DNA of 64,000 nt. Source: Coturnix japonica. Lineage: Eukaryota; Chordata; Aves; Galliformes; Phasianidae. The DNA lies in NCBI RefSeq assembly GCF_001577835.2, contig NC_029527.1, positions 8,958,094 to 9,022,093 of the forward strand, written 5' to 3'. The position numbers and the translations under genes were made by a program. Positions 52,537 to 62,851 of this stretch are shown piece by piece; position 1 is the stretch's first letter, and each line of letters opens with the position of its first letter. The notes under the pieces are model-generated. The model was not told where the DNA came from. It saw only the letters and a program-made list of their open reading frames with translations, and searched no databases.

Positions 52537-54133
52537 GGACAGGGAGAGGCGGGGAGGGCAGCCCCAGCAGGCGCAGGGTGCGCAGGAAATGGGGAGGGGG
52601 GGGAGCACACAGCACTGTGTGGGGCAGCACCAGCTGCTGCAGGTGGAGGTGCAGGGGCAGGCGCTGGTGTGGGGACAGCTGCAGCCGGGACATGAGCTCT
52701 GCGTCCAGCACCTGTGGGGATAATTATTTCATAGGGAGGTTCAGCACAGGGCAGCAGTCCCCCTCCATCACACTGCTTACCTGTGTGTGGGGCGTAGGGG
52801 TCTCCTGGGGAGGCAGCAGGAAAGGTTCCCCCAGCACTTTGCCCACGCGGGATGCGTGTCTGTGGTCACCCAGCGCCGGGCACAGCAGCAATGTCAGGTG
52901 CACCTGGAGCTGCTCAGGGAAAGCTGTGGGGAGGGAGGACACGGGGTCGGTGGCACCGTGGGGTCGGTGGCACCGTGGGGTCGGTGGCACTGTGGGGTGG
53001 TGTTAGTGGGGCAGTGCAGGGGGGGCACTCACCGGTGCGAGGCTGCAGCTGGAGCAAAGCGCAGCCCCCCGCTGCCCCCAGCAGCCGGTAGCGGGTCCGG
53101 GTGCTCTTCACCTCCCCACGGGCCAAACTGCGGCGTCCTGGGGATGGCACTGCCACCACCTGCGGGATGGGGCACGGCTTCAGCACCACCCGCTGCCCCC
53201 ACTCCTCCCATACCCCCCCGTGTGCCCCTTACCACAGCTGTGTCCCCTTTCTGCTGCCAGCACAGCCCCGCGTGGATCTCACCCTCTGCCTCCGCCGGGA
53301 TCCCCACAGTGACAGCGCTGAAGGGATGCAATGAGGGGAGAGCCTCACATTTATGGGGGGGAGGCAGCGGGGGGTCACTCACCTGTAGGTGGCCGGGAAG
53401 TGCCCCCTGCGCCGGGCGGCAGAGAAGGAGCGCTGCAGCTGCTCAGTGACACGGTGACAGGCGGACAGCAGCACGAGGCCGGAGCATTCCCTATGGGGCA
53501 CGGCAGCTCTGAGCCCCTCTGTGACCCCCCCACCCCAGACCCCAGACCCAGCTCCGTACCTGGCGGGTGCCTTCACCACGTGCAGCTCTGCGGGCAGCCC
53601 CAGCCGGCGGCGCAGTGCGGGCAGCAGCGCGGTCAGGCTCAGCTCCCCGGAGCGCCCTGTGGGGTGGGGGGTCAGCACCGGCCCCGCCGCCCCCCGGCCG
53701 CATCCCCCCCGTTACTCACCCAGCACGGGCAGCGCAGTGGGTTTGCTCAGGGCCAGCAGCGCTCCTGCGGGGCAGCAGAACGGTCGGTCCCACTCTGATC
53801 ACCCCACACCCACCCGTGTCCGGCCCCTCTCTCCTCCCGTACCTTCCCGGTGCACCACCGAGGCCTCCAGCAGCCGCAGCGCAGCCTCAGGTCCCAGCTG
53901 CCGGCCCTTCCTGCGGGAACAGCGACATGGGACACACGCTCCCTGTCCCCACGCGTGCCCCGTGTCCCCAGACCGGCCCCACGCAGCCCACGCCCCCCGT
54001 GCGGCTCCATCCCCGCAGCCCTCGTGTCCCGCAGTGTCAGCCCCGCACACACACCGACACCCCGCTCTCACCCCGCACTATTCGCCCCCTGCCCCACGCG
54101 CGCCGCCACGCGAGCGGCACCGCGACCCGCCAT
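52532..54133 (-). CDS. RPUSD3: RPUSD3 (mitochondrial pseudouridylate synthase-like)
   Basis: RluA-type pseudouridine synthase family protein of mitochondrial RNA granules, needed for mitoribosome assembly and mitochondrial mRNA modification. Nine exons on the minus strand from the start: 54072-54133, 53843-53910, 53720-53764, 53560-53656, 53383-53490, 53233-53317, 53033-53159, 52781-52923, 52532-52711; 304 codons plus TAA (human 351). The Arg/Ala-rich start fits a mitochondrial leader. Recognised stretches: LSKPTALPVLG, GRSGELSLTALLPAL, ECSGLVLLSACHRV, YRLLGAAGGCALLQLQPRT, LLLCPALGDHRHASRVGKVLG. The position of the canonical HRLD catalytic motif reads KAPARECSGL, so the usual catalytic Asp is absent, as in human RPUSD3. 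It converges on TTLL3 and diverges from JAGN1. Confidence 0.93.
52944..52997 (+). repeat. 17-bp tandem repeat, three copies, in RPUSD3 intron
   Basis: Three near-identical units of GGTCGGTGGCACCGTGG, on the + strand, lie in the intron between two late RPUSD3 exons. Confidence 0.85.
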
Positions 54134-54189
54134 GAACCCACTGCGCCTGCGCGGCACCGCAGGAAGTGCGGGTACAGCGTCACGGCCCG
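54134..54189. promoter_or_regulatory. Compact divergent promoter of RPUSD3 and JAGN1
   Basis: Only 56 bp separate the RPUSD3 start codon (minus) from a good splice donor (CCCG/GTGAGC at 54190) that probably ends the non-coding first exon of JAGN1. An ETS-type GGAAGTG lies near 54161. Both transcription starts must crowd into or overlap this stretch. Inference from splice sites and start codons. Confidence 0.55.
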
Positions 54190-54212
54190 GTGAGCGGGGC
54201 TGCGGTGTTGGG

Positions 54213-54353
54213 CCGGGGGTACCGGGGGTATCGGGATACCGGGGGTACCGGGAGTACCGGGGGTATCGGGAGTATCGGGATACCGGGGGTATCGGGGGTA
54301 CCGGGAGTATTGGGATACCGGGGGTACCGGGATACCGGGGGTACCGGGGGTAC
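54213..54353 (+). repeat. GGTACCGG/GGTATCGG minisatellite upstream of JAGN1
   Basis: About 15 imperfect 9-bp units of the form CCGGGGGTA, TCGGGATAC and similar fill the presumed 5' UTR intron of JAGN1 (54190-54445). Short inverted elements (GGTACC) recur within it. Confidence 0.9.
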
Positions 54354-54451
54354 AGCGGCATACGGCGTCACTGCGGCCGGACGGGGCGGGCGGTCACGGT
54401 CCGGCGGCCATAGGGGTCTGTGTGCGGGGCTCTGTGTCCCTGCAGGCAGCC

Positions 54452-55074
54452 ATGGCGTCTCGAGCTGGGCCCCGCGCTGCCGGCACTGATGGCAGCGACT
54501 ACCGGCACCGGGAGCGCGTGGCGCCGCACTACCAGATGAGGTGGGTTCAGGAGCCGCCCCTCCATCACGGCCGGGGCCGGGCCGTGCCGTGACCGTGCCG
54601 TGTCCCCGCAGCGTGTCCCTGAAGTCGGAGCTCAAGAAGCTGACCTACGTGCACGTGGGGCTGTGGCTGCTGCTGCTGGCTCAGATGTGTGTCGGGCACC
54701 TGAAGCTGCTGCCCCACGACCGCGTGGCCATGCCGTACCAGTGGCAGTACCCGTACCTGCTCAGCATCCTGCCCTCGCTGCTGGGCCTGCTCTCCTTCCC
54801 CCGCAACAACATCAGTTACCTGGTGCTGGCCATGATCAGCGCCGGGCTGTTCTCGGTGGCTCCGCTCATCTACGGGGCCATGGAGATGTTCCCTATGGCG
54901 CAGCAGCTGTACCGGCACGGCAAGGCGTACCGCTTCATCTTCGGCTTCTCCGCCGTGTCCGTCATGTACCTGGTGGTGGTGGTGGCCGCCCAGGTGCACG
55001 GCTGGCAGCTGTACTACAGCAAGAAGCTGCTGGACTCGTGGTTCACCAGCACGCAGGAGAAGAAGAAGAAATGA
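54452..55074 (+). CDS. JAGN1: JAGN1 (jagunal homolog 1)
   Basis: Multipass endoplasmic reticulum protein of the early secretory pathway, required for neutrophil granule maturation and N-glycosylation; mutated in human severe congenital neutropenia. Two coding exons, 54452-54540 and 54612-55074, give 183 codons plus TGA, exactly the human length. Four hydrophobic segments are visible: after YVHVGLW, at [15 protein letters not shown], at [19 protein letters not shown], and at [19 protein letters not shown]. The C-terminus ends in KKKK, which satisfies the KKXX retrieval signal. A splice acceptor (TGCAG at 54441-54445) 6 nt before the ATG implies an upstream non-coding exon. No anomaly. Confidence 0.97.
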
Positions 55075-55203
55075 GGGGGGTCGGGCCGAGGCTCCGCGTG
55101 CCGCGCGTGGAGCGGTCGGGACGCACCGGCGGCGCTGCGGGGCGGCGCTGCGGGTGTGTGCGGGTCCCCGGGGCCGAGCCGGGATGGCGTGTGACCGTAC
55201 GGA

Positions 55204-55209
55204 AATAAA
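55204..55209 (+). terminator. JAGN1 poly(A) signal AATAAA
   Basis: Canonical AATAAA 130 bp after the JAGN1 stop codon, 200 bp before the IL17RE start. Confidence 0.85.
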
Positions 55210-55352
55210 GCCCCTCCCGTGCTTTCCCACTCGTGTCTGCGCCGCCGCAATCAGGTCGCGGGCGGGGCCGCACGTGCTGCCGGAGGAATGCGGCGGGGCC
55301 GGCCCGGGGCGGGGAGCCGACACCGGCGGTGGGAGCGGAGCTGGGCCGCGGA

Positions 55353-55424
55353 GCTGCCGGCCGTGGGCTGCCCGGTGCTGCCGGCCGTGGGCTGCCCGGT
55401 GCTGCCGGCCATGGGCTCCCCGCT
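55353..55424 (+). repeat. 24-bp triplicate spanning the IL17RE start codon
   Basis: Three tandem 24-mers start GCTGCCGGCCGTGGGCTGCC; the third has ATG in place of GTG and supplies the IL17RE initiation codon. The period is eight codons, so all three copies are in the same frame. Confidence 0.9.
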
Positions 55425-58400
55425 GCGCCCCGTCGCTCTCGTTGTCGCCGTGTTGTTGCTGCTGCCGCCGCCCGCCCGTCCCGCCGTGCCCCGCCCGCGG
55501 GTTTCCGCCAACTTCGTGAGCGCCGGGGCGGTGGGAACGGGGAGAAGGGAGCGGGGAGCGGGGCAGGCGGGCGGGGCCGCGCTGATCCCGTCTCTTTGCT
55601 TGCAGGACTGCCGGGCCAACGGTGAGTGGGGCGGCGGCGGGGTGGGCTCCGGCGGCGGCTCCCGGTGGGGTCGGGATCGGAGCCAGACATGGAGCGGGGC
55701 GGGGCGGTTCCCGGTGCGCGGGGTTCCCCTTTGTCAGGGGATCCCTGTGCGTGGGGATCCCCATCTCCGGGTGATTCCGGTGCTCGGGGATCCCCCCGCG
55801 TGGACCGTCCCGGTGCGAAGGCTGGCCCCGTGCACGGCTCCTCTCCTCTCCCGGCAGCCGACAGCGCTCAGACCCGGCCCCGCTGCCGCCGGGCAGCCCC
55901 CGCCGGGCCCCCGCTGACCCCTCCCGCCCTGTTACTGAGCACGGTGCGGCTGTGCCAGCCCTCGCTGCCCTGCCAGCCCTGCCTACGGGTGCGCATGGCC
56001 GTCCCGGCCGCAGGTACGGGCTGTGTACGGGATGGGCCCCGCCTTGTCCCGCTGGGGGAACCCTGGGAGGGATAACCCCAACCCCGGCCGCGGGATCGTC
56101 CCACCCGTGTCAGCGATCGCCGTTGTCCCGCAGGTATCCGCGGGCTGCAGCTCGACTTCCTGGAGCCGGGCTCCAACCGGGCCGGCTGGCTGCAGGTGTG
56201 GCGGCGGCACCGGGCACCGGGCAACGTGCCGGTGAGTGCAGGGCGTGCGGCGGGGCTGGGGGTGGGCGGAGGGGCCGCGCTCACCCCCTGCTCCGCACAG
56301 TGGCAGGTTCAGTTCGACTGCTTCCCTGCGGACAGCGGGCGGCGGGTGCTGGTCACCCTGCGAACAATCCCTGACCGAGGCCTGGCCATCAGCCGCAGCC
56401 ACGTGGTTGCCATCGAGCTGCAGGGTAAGGCTGGAAGGGAGTGGGGTGCTCGTAAGGTTTGGCACCGGCTGACCCTCCCTGTGCTGCCCAGGGCCCGTCT
56501 TCACCCACACGTGGCTCCCTGAAGCACGGGCCATCGAGGTGGCCGTGCCCCAAGGCCCTGCGCTGCTGGTGCGGCTGTGCCACCAGCTGGCCCTGGAGTG
56601 TGAGGAGCTGCCACAGCCCTTCCACCGCCAGGTAACAGCCAGTGGTATGTGGTCCCCGGGGGTCCCTGCACTCCCAGCGTGCTCACATCCCCTCTGTGCC
56701 TGCAGCTCCTGGTGCCGGGCGGCCACCACGTCTCGCTGCCGTATGAGTTCCTGGTGCCCTGCCTTTGTGTTGAGGTGCGTTCCCCATGGCAGCCCTGTGT
56801 GCATCCATCTGCACAGCGATGGGACACGGCTGATGTGTCACAGACACACGGTGCTGTGCTCTGCTCCCCAGGCCTCCTATCCACACCATGACAGCCTGCG
56901 CACCAAGCGCTGCCCCTTCCGTGAGCGGCCGGACGCCTGTGAGTGCCTGAAGGGACCCCATGGAGGGGACACCGTGTCCATACTGCCACCCTACTGATCT
57001 CATCCCCACAGACGGCCCTGAGCTCTGGTCCTCGGTGCACTTCCACGACTACAGCAGCAAGGACCAGATGGCCATGGTGCTGAGTGCCAGCTGTCCCCTG
57101 CATCCCCGGGCCACCCTGTGCTGGAGGGAGGTGGCAGCTGAAGCTGCTCCGTGCCACGATGTCCCCAACTCCACAGCCAGCGAGGAGGAACAGGTGAGGG
57201 GACACGGCTGCACTGGGCCCCAAGGTGTCCAAGGGCGCAGTGCTTCAGTGGGAACAGATGGTGACTCTCTGTCCCTTGCCAGGCATACACGCTGGACAAT
57301 GTGGATGTGCACCCCCTGCTCTGCTTCAAGGTAAGCCCCTGGGGTGGCACCAGCAGGTGCCAGGCAGGCGGCACAGCTGACTCATGTCATCTCCGCAGTT
57401 CTCCTATGGGAACAGCAGCCACGTGGAGTGTCCCCACCGCACAGGTGAGCCCGTGGGCTTGGGACACAGTCCCTTCCCCCCGAGGCTCCCCGCCATGCCG
57501 CAGTGTGCTCTCTCTCCACCAGACACCGCTTGGAACGTGTCCCTGAGTGCCCGGGGGCTGCAGCTCCGCCTGCACCTCACCTCCCATGTCCCCGCGTCCT
57601 TCAGCGCAGCGCTGTGCCAGCGCCGGGCTGGGCGCTGTGAGCCCGAGGCTCCGGTCTACACCGTCACACGGGTGAGTGATGTAGGACGGGGGAGCTCAGG
57701 GGGACGAGCTGTGCCACGCTGACCCTGCTTTGTGCTTTGCAGCCGGAGAGCTCTGCCCCAGGGGAGCTGGCGCTGCTGCTGCCGGTGCAGGTCCTGGGCA
57801 GCTGCGTGTTGGTAAGGTGACCCCCAGCCCCAATGCGCTGCCCACATCAGGGTGGGGGGCTCAACCCTAAATCCTGCTCCCCCCAATCCATCTCCTTCCC
57901 TATCCAGGTCTGGCGCTCAGACGTGCGCTTCGCCCGCAAGCAGCTGCTCTGCCCCGATGGTGAGCGGAGCCCCAGGGCCGGTGGAGACGGGGCAGGGTGT
58001 CGTGGCTGTCTGCTCACTGTGCCTCTCCCAGTCTCACACAGGCATTTCGGGCTGCTGGGGCTGGCTCTGGCGCTGGGGCTGGTGCTGACCGTGCTGCTCC
58101 TCAACTGCCGCAACACCTGGAGGATGCCCAGTGGTGAGTGGCAGCAGTTTGGGCACCCCAAGGGCTGGGGGACCACAGGGACGGGGAGGGTCCAGGGGCG
58201 GTGGGATGCTGCAGTTCCACAGGGGCTGCTCGGAGCAGGGCTGTCATTGCCGTCATTGCTGTCATTGCCGTCATTGCTGTCATTGCTGTCCCTTCTGCCC
58301 TGCAGGCGCTGCAGCTCGTGGCCGCCCGGTGCTGCTGCTGTACTCTCCCGACTCGGAGGAGCACCTGGCCCTGGTGTGCGCCCTGGCCGAGCTGCTCCGC

Positions 58401-58934
58401 GTGTGTCTGGGCTGTGAGGTGCGCCTGGACCTGTGGGAAGCGGGCGGCGTGGGGCGCTCGGGGGCCCTTCCTTGGCTCTACGCTCAGCGCCGCCACGTGG
58501 GCCGCGAGCGGGGCACCGTGCTGCTGCTCTGGAGCCGGGGCAGCTCTCGGCTCTTCCACTTGTGGCGGGGGGGTGAAGGCGGCGGGGAGCCCCGCGACGC
58601 ACACGATGTGTTCGGGGCGGCCATGGCGTGCTTGCAGGGCGAGCTGGGGGCGGCGGGGCGCGGCCGGGGCTGGGTGCTGGTGTATTTCAGCCGGCTCTGC
58701 AGCCCCCGCGACGTGCCGCGGCCCCTGCGGCCCCTGCCCACCTACCGCCTGCCCCAGGAGCTGCCCGCTCTGCTGGGGGCGCTGCGGGGCGGACCCCCGC
58801 CCTCCCGCCGGCATCTCCGCGGCCGGGCCAAGGGGCTGCTGCTCCGGCTGCTGGAGGCCGAGGCCGGCAAGGGAGCGGCGGGGGGCGGCTCCGGGGGGAG
58901 CCCGGGCTGCCCGCTTCAGCCTGCCGGTACCTGA
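55411..58934 (+). CDS. IL17RE: IL17RE (interleukin-17 receptor E)
   Basis: Type I membrane receptor that pairs with IL17RA to bind IL-17C at epithelia. Sixteen exons: 55411-55515, 55606-55621, 55858-56013, 56134-56231, 56301-56424, 56492-56631, 56706-56774, 56872-56938, 57012-57193, 57283-57330, 57399-57444, 57523-57671, 57743-57811, 57908-57959, 58032-58133, 58306-58934; 683 codons plus TGA (human 667). Features: signal peptide with core ALVVAVLLLLPPP, Cys-rich ectodomain (CHQLALECEELPQPF, YEFLVPCLCVE, FSYGNSSHVECPHRT), VWRSDVRFARKQLLCPD before one transmembrane segment (GLLGLALALGLVLTVLLL), and a cytoplasmic SEFIR domain starting RPVLLLYSPDSEEHL and keeping the LDLWE motif. The C-terminal tail is Gly/Ser rich. 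An in-frame ATG at 55288 exists, but the signal peptide supports 55411. Divergence from human is much higher than for neighbouring housekeeping genes. Confidence 0.93.
58241..58290 (+). repeat. 9-bp repeat (GTCATTGCY) in last IL17RE intron
   Basis: About six copies of GTCATTGCC/GTCATTGCT just before the acceptor of the SEFIR exon. Confidence 0.9.
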
Positions 58935-59232
58935 GCGGCCGCAGCGGGGCTGAGCTGGGGCAGAGCGTGGGCCGGGGGCCGCACTGAGGACGGAGACCCC
59001 GGATGGATCCGGGCCGAGCGAGCGGCTGCAGGAGAGACCCGGGCTGGGAGGCAGGAACGGAGCGGAGCTGGCCCGGCCTGGGGCTGCAGTGCGGGCACAG
59101 CCCCGGTGCTGCTATGGAGGAGATGGCGGGTCTTAAACGGGGCGGACGCGGCTGGGAGCGGCAGCCGGGCGGCTCCTGTCACGTCGGGCACGGCCCGGAC
59201 GGGCTGCTCACGGCTGGTCCTGGCTTGGATGG

Positions 59233-59238
59233 AATAAA
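59233..59238 (+). terminator. IL17RE poly(A) signal AATAAA
   Basis: Canonical AATAAA 299 bp after the IL17RE stop and 226 bp before the IL17RC start codon. The UTR between is GC-rich without other recognised features. Confidence 0.85.
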
Positions 59239-59463
59239 GGCAGGGTGAACGTCTCCCCGTGTCGCTTTCTCCGGTGCTTTGGGGCTGCGCTCACCCCAGG
59301 GCACTGCGGGAGCTCGGCCTGCGACATCGGTGCGGGGCAGAGCGGGGCAAGGCCCCACCCCGGGGCGGTCCCGGGAACCCGGGAGCGGAGCAGGAAGCGG
59401 GAGGCGGCGGCGGTGGCGGCGGCGGGGCCCGTGGGCTGGAAACGGGGCCGTGGGGCCGGGGCC

Positions 59464-62400
59464 ATGCGGTGCCCCGGGGCCATGCGCTGCCCCGGCCCCA
59501 CCGGGCGCGCCCCGGTGTTCCTGCCGGTGCTGCTGGCGCTGCTGGCGGCGGGCGGGCGCGGGGCTCCCCGTGACACCGTACTGTGCTCGCAGGTGTGCCG
59601 AGGTGCCGGGGGCAGCGGGGCCGCAGGGCCCGGCCTCGTCCTCACGTCTCCCGCCCGCAGGGCCTCGCCTGCCGCCTGCTCGGTAAGTGCCCGCCGTGCT
59701 TCTGCCCCCGCTGCCGGGCGGACGGGACGGGAGCGGCTCTGACGCCGGCCGTTCTCCCCCGCCCCAGACTCCGACGTGCTGTGCGGGATGGAGCCCGCGG
59801 CGCCGGGCCCGGGGCTGGAGCTGCTGGGGCTGCGGCTGGAGCCGGAGCTGCGCTGCGCGGGGCCGGGCGGCTGCTCGCCGTGTCTGCAGGCCCGGCTGCG
59901 CCTGGGCCTCGAGCCCGAGCGCGGCGACGGTGACGCGGGGACCGCGGCCTCGGCCCGGCGCGACGGCTCCGCGCTGCTGCTGCTCTCCGGACACGGGTTC
60001 GCCTCGTCCCGCTGCGTGGCCGTGCAGGTCCGCGCCTCCTCCGCCCCGCCCGGCCGGCGCCTGGTACGTGTGTCTGCGGGGGGCTGTCGGGCTGCGGGCC
60101 GGGGCCGTGGCACGTGGGTGCGGTCACGGCGCTGTGGTTTTCCTGCGCAGGGCTCCGTGCGGTTCCGCTGCTTCGAGGCCCCGCTGGGCTCCGAGCTGCA
60201 CGTCACCGCCTACAGCAGCGCACGCGGCCGCCGCCGGCTGAGCCAGAGGCAGCGGCTGCCAGGTGAGCCCCGGCCCCGCCGTGCAGCTCCGTGCTGCCCT
60301 CCTCGCCCGCTGACCCCATTTGTCACCCTACAGACTGCTCGTGGCCCGCAGCACGCGCCGCCATCCCGCAGTGCCGAGGTAGGTGCCCGCAGCTCCGTGC
60401 TGGCTGTGCTTTGGGGTGGGAGGCGTTGGGGTACCTGGAGCAGGGACCTGAGCCGCCCGCATGCAGTGCCCAGGCTGCAGGTGTCCCCGGGGCTGACGGC
60501 GGTGCTGGTGGAGGTGCAGGTGGCCACGACGGAGCTCAACTACACCCTGCGGCTCTACCACAACCACAGCCACGGCGCCGGCGGGTCGGGACGCGCAGTG
60601 ACGGCGGTGAGTGCCCGTCCCTTCCTGTCCCACCACTGCTGTGGGCACCCTGCTGTGCGGAGCTGTGCTGTGGGGTGACCCCCGTCTCACTCTTGGTCAC
60701 AGAGTGGGCCCATGAACTACAGCGTGCCACTGGAGGAGGTGCTGCCCTGCCTCTGCCTGCAGGTAGGAGCTGGGCTGGGTGCTGCAGGGCTGGAAGGTGT
60801 CACCGTCCCAGTGGGGCCAGCTGGGTGTGAACAATGTGGGTGCCCTGAGTCATTTTTCAGCTCTCTCTTCTCCACCTCCAGGTCTGGCCAGAGATCCAGG
60901 ACCCGCTGCGGGCCACCCTGTGCCCCTTCTCCCATGGTACCCATACTGGGGTGGAACATCCATAGGGATACTGGGATGTGAGCGGACACCGTGATGCATA
61001 AGGACCCCTGGTGGCCCCCACACAGACCCCTCTCCCCATGCAGATGCAGCAGCGTGGGAGCGACTGTGGGAGCAGACCCAGCTGGTGCTGCACGATGTGG
61101 GGCAGACATTCACCTGCTCCATCTCCGCACCCTGTGATCTCCCAGCTGAGCTGGTGCCCTGCTGGAAACCAGCACCTACTGCACCGTGCCAAGCCCTGCC
61201 CAGCCTGCAGCAGCCTGTCACCGGGCAGGTGAGCATCCCCATGGGACCAGGACACTCCGAAGGGATGCACAGCACTGATGGGCTGCTCTCTGCCTGCAGG
61301 GACCACAGGAGTTCCAAGCGCTGCAGCCACACCACAATCTCTGTGTGCAGGTAGCAGGCACCCCTGCCCCATGGCCGCCCCACAGCTGCCCCACGTCCAT
61401 CTTCTCCAACTAATTCTCTCCTGCAGGCAAGGAGCAGTGGGAAGGTCTGGCTGACACAGTGCCTGCGGGACGGTGAGCAGCCAGCAGTGCTGCCTGGCTA
61501 TGCAGACGACATCCTGCTGATGGAGCCTGGAGGGAACGCATCACTCTGTGCCCTGCAGCGAGGCAACTGCACGCCGCTCTCCAGCTTCACTGCCATGGTA
61601 AGGGTCCCTCTGGCCCCTGTGGGTGGGGGCACTGCCACCAAACCTTTGGTTCAGCTGTACCCCTTGTAGGGGACCGGCCAACCGGGGCTGCTGGAGCAGC
61701 AGCTGCAGGAGGACGTGGCATCGGGCCAGTGTATGCAGGTCAGTGCACGGGCAGTGTATGGTGGGCACAGATGGGCTGGAACATGACAGTGTGTGACGTG
61801 TCCTTGTGCCCACAGCTCTGGCGTTCTGCAGACGGCAGCGGGGTCACGCTGTGGGCTTGTCCCATGCACAAATGTGAGTAGAAGGAAGGGATGCTGTGGG
61901 TGCCAGGGCCATGGGACGGCTGCTGACACTGTGCCCCACAGACACACGTGCCCGCTGGGCGCTGGCCTGGCTGGGAGTGCTGCTGTGTGCTGCCTGCATC
62001 CTGCTGCTGCTGCTGCTGAAGAAGGACGACGTGAAGGGTGAGCACAGCGGGGCTGCACGTGGCCAAACTGCGTGCTGAGCACTGTGTCACCATCACTGTG
62101 TGCTGAGCACTGTGTCACCATCACTGCTCCCCGCAGGTTGGCTCAAGTCGCTGCGCGCTGGCTGTGGCTGTAATGGTGAGTAGTGGGGATCACTCTGTGG
62201 GGCTGGGTCCCTTACGGGGTCACCCCCACGAGGCTTTTGGAGGACACCCCTGACGCTGTCCCACAGCCCCGCTGCGGGGTCGCCGCTCGCTCCTCCTGCA
62301 CGCAGCGGAGCCGGTGGCGGAGCGTGCAGCCTGTGCCATCGCGGCAGCGCTGCGCCCCATGGGGATGTTGGTGGTGGCGGCGCCGGGCGGTGGCAGCGGG

Positions 62401-62850
62401 GTGGCGGCGTGGGGGCCGCTGCCGTGGCTGCACGCCGTGCACCGCAGGGCGCTGCGGGGCGGGGATACCATCGTCCTGCTGCTGTCCCCGGCGGCCGAGG
62501 CCGCAGCCCGGCGGTGGGAGGATGCGGCCCGGGCTGCCCCGACGGCTGGGGACGCTCCCGGCTGCCCCGGTTCCCCGCACGATCCCGGCGACGAGGTGCA
62601 GCCGTGCGAAGCGTTCGCCGCCGCGCTGTCCTGTGCCGTCCCGGCGCTGTCTGCGGGCACCGGGCGCTACGTGGTGGCCCGCCTGGACCCCGCGCTGTCG
62701 GTGCCCCACGTGCTGCGGGCAGCCCCGGCCTTCCTGCTGCCCGGCGAGGCCGTGGGCTTCCTGCGGGCGCTGTCGGGGCGGCGGCGCTGCCGGCTGGAGC
62801 GACACGGGGCCGCCGTGGCCGAGAGGCTGCGCCGGGCGCTGGGGGAATAA
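59464..62850 (+). CDS. IL17RC: IL17RC (interleukin-17 receptor C)
   Basis: Type I membrane receptor that pairs with IL17RA to bind IL-17A and IL-17F. Sixteen exons: 59464-59592, 59661-59682, 59768-60063, 60151-60262, 60334-60378, 60467-60606, 60703-60762, 60882-60936, 61044-61228, 61300-61350, 61427-61597, 61670-61738, 61816-61873, 61942-62037, 62137-62175, 62267-62850; 703 codons plus TAA (human 720 or 791 by isoform). A second in-frame ATG (59482) follows the first. Signal peptide core VFLPVLLALLAAGG; ectodomain with LPCLCLQVWPEIQDPLRATLCPF and WERLWEQTQLV; transmembrane AWLGVLLCAACILLLLLL followed by KKDD; SEFIR from RRSLLLHAAEPVAERA through WGPLPWLHAVHRRAL to the end. The human DLW motif of SEFIR is replaced by APGGG, and the long human C-terminal extension is missing. 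The stop codon lies inside AATAAA. Confidence 0.92.
62072..62127 (+). repeat. 28-bp tandem duplication in IL17RC intron
   Basis: Two nearly identical copies of a 28-mer beginning GTGCTGAGCACTGTGTCACC lie directly before the acceptor of the exon at 62137. Confidence 0.85.
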
Positions 62851-62851
62851 A
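62846..62851 (+). terminator. IL17RC poly(A) signal AATAAA overlapping its stop codon
   Basis: AATAAA contains the TAA stop at 62848-62850. No other AATAAA is found before the CRELD1 start at 63042, so the 3' UTR should be very short. Confidence 0.75.

Noticed and set aside
55219-55410. Longer IL17RE N-terminus from upstream in-frame ATGs
   Set aside because: Residues before 55411 are Arg-rich repeats and would bury the signal peptide, which fits a start at 55411. Kept only as an alternative.
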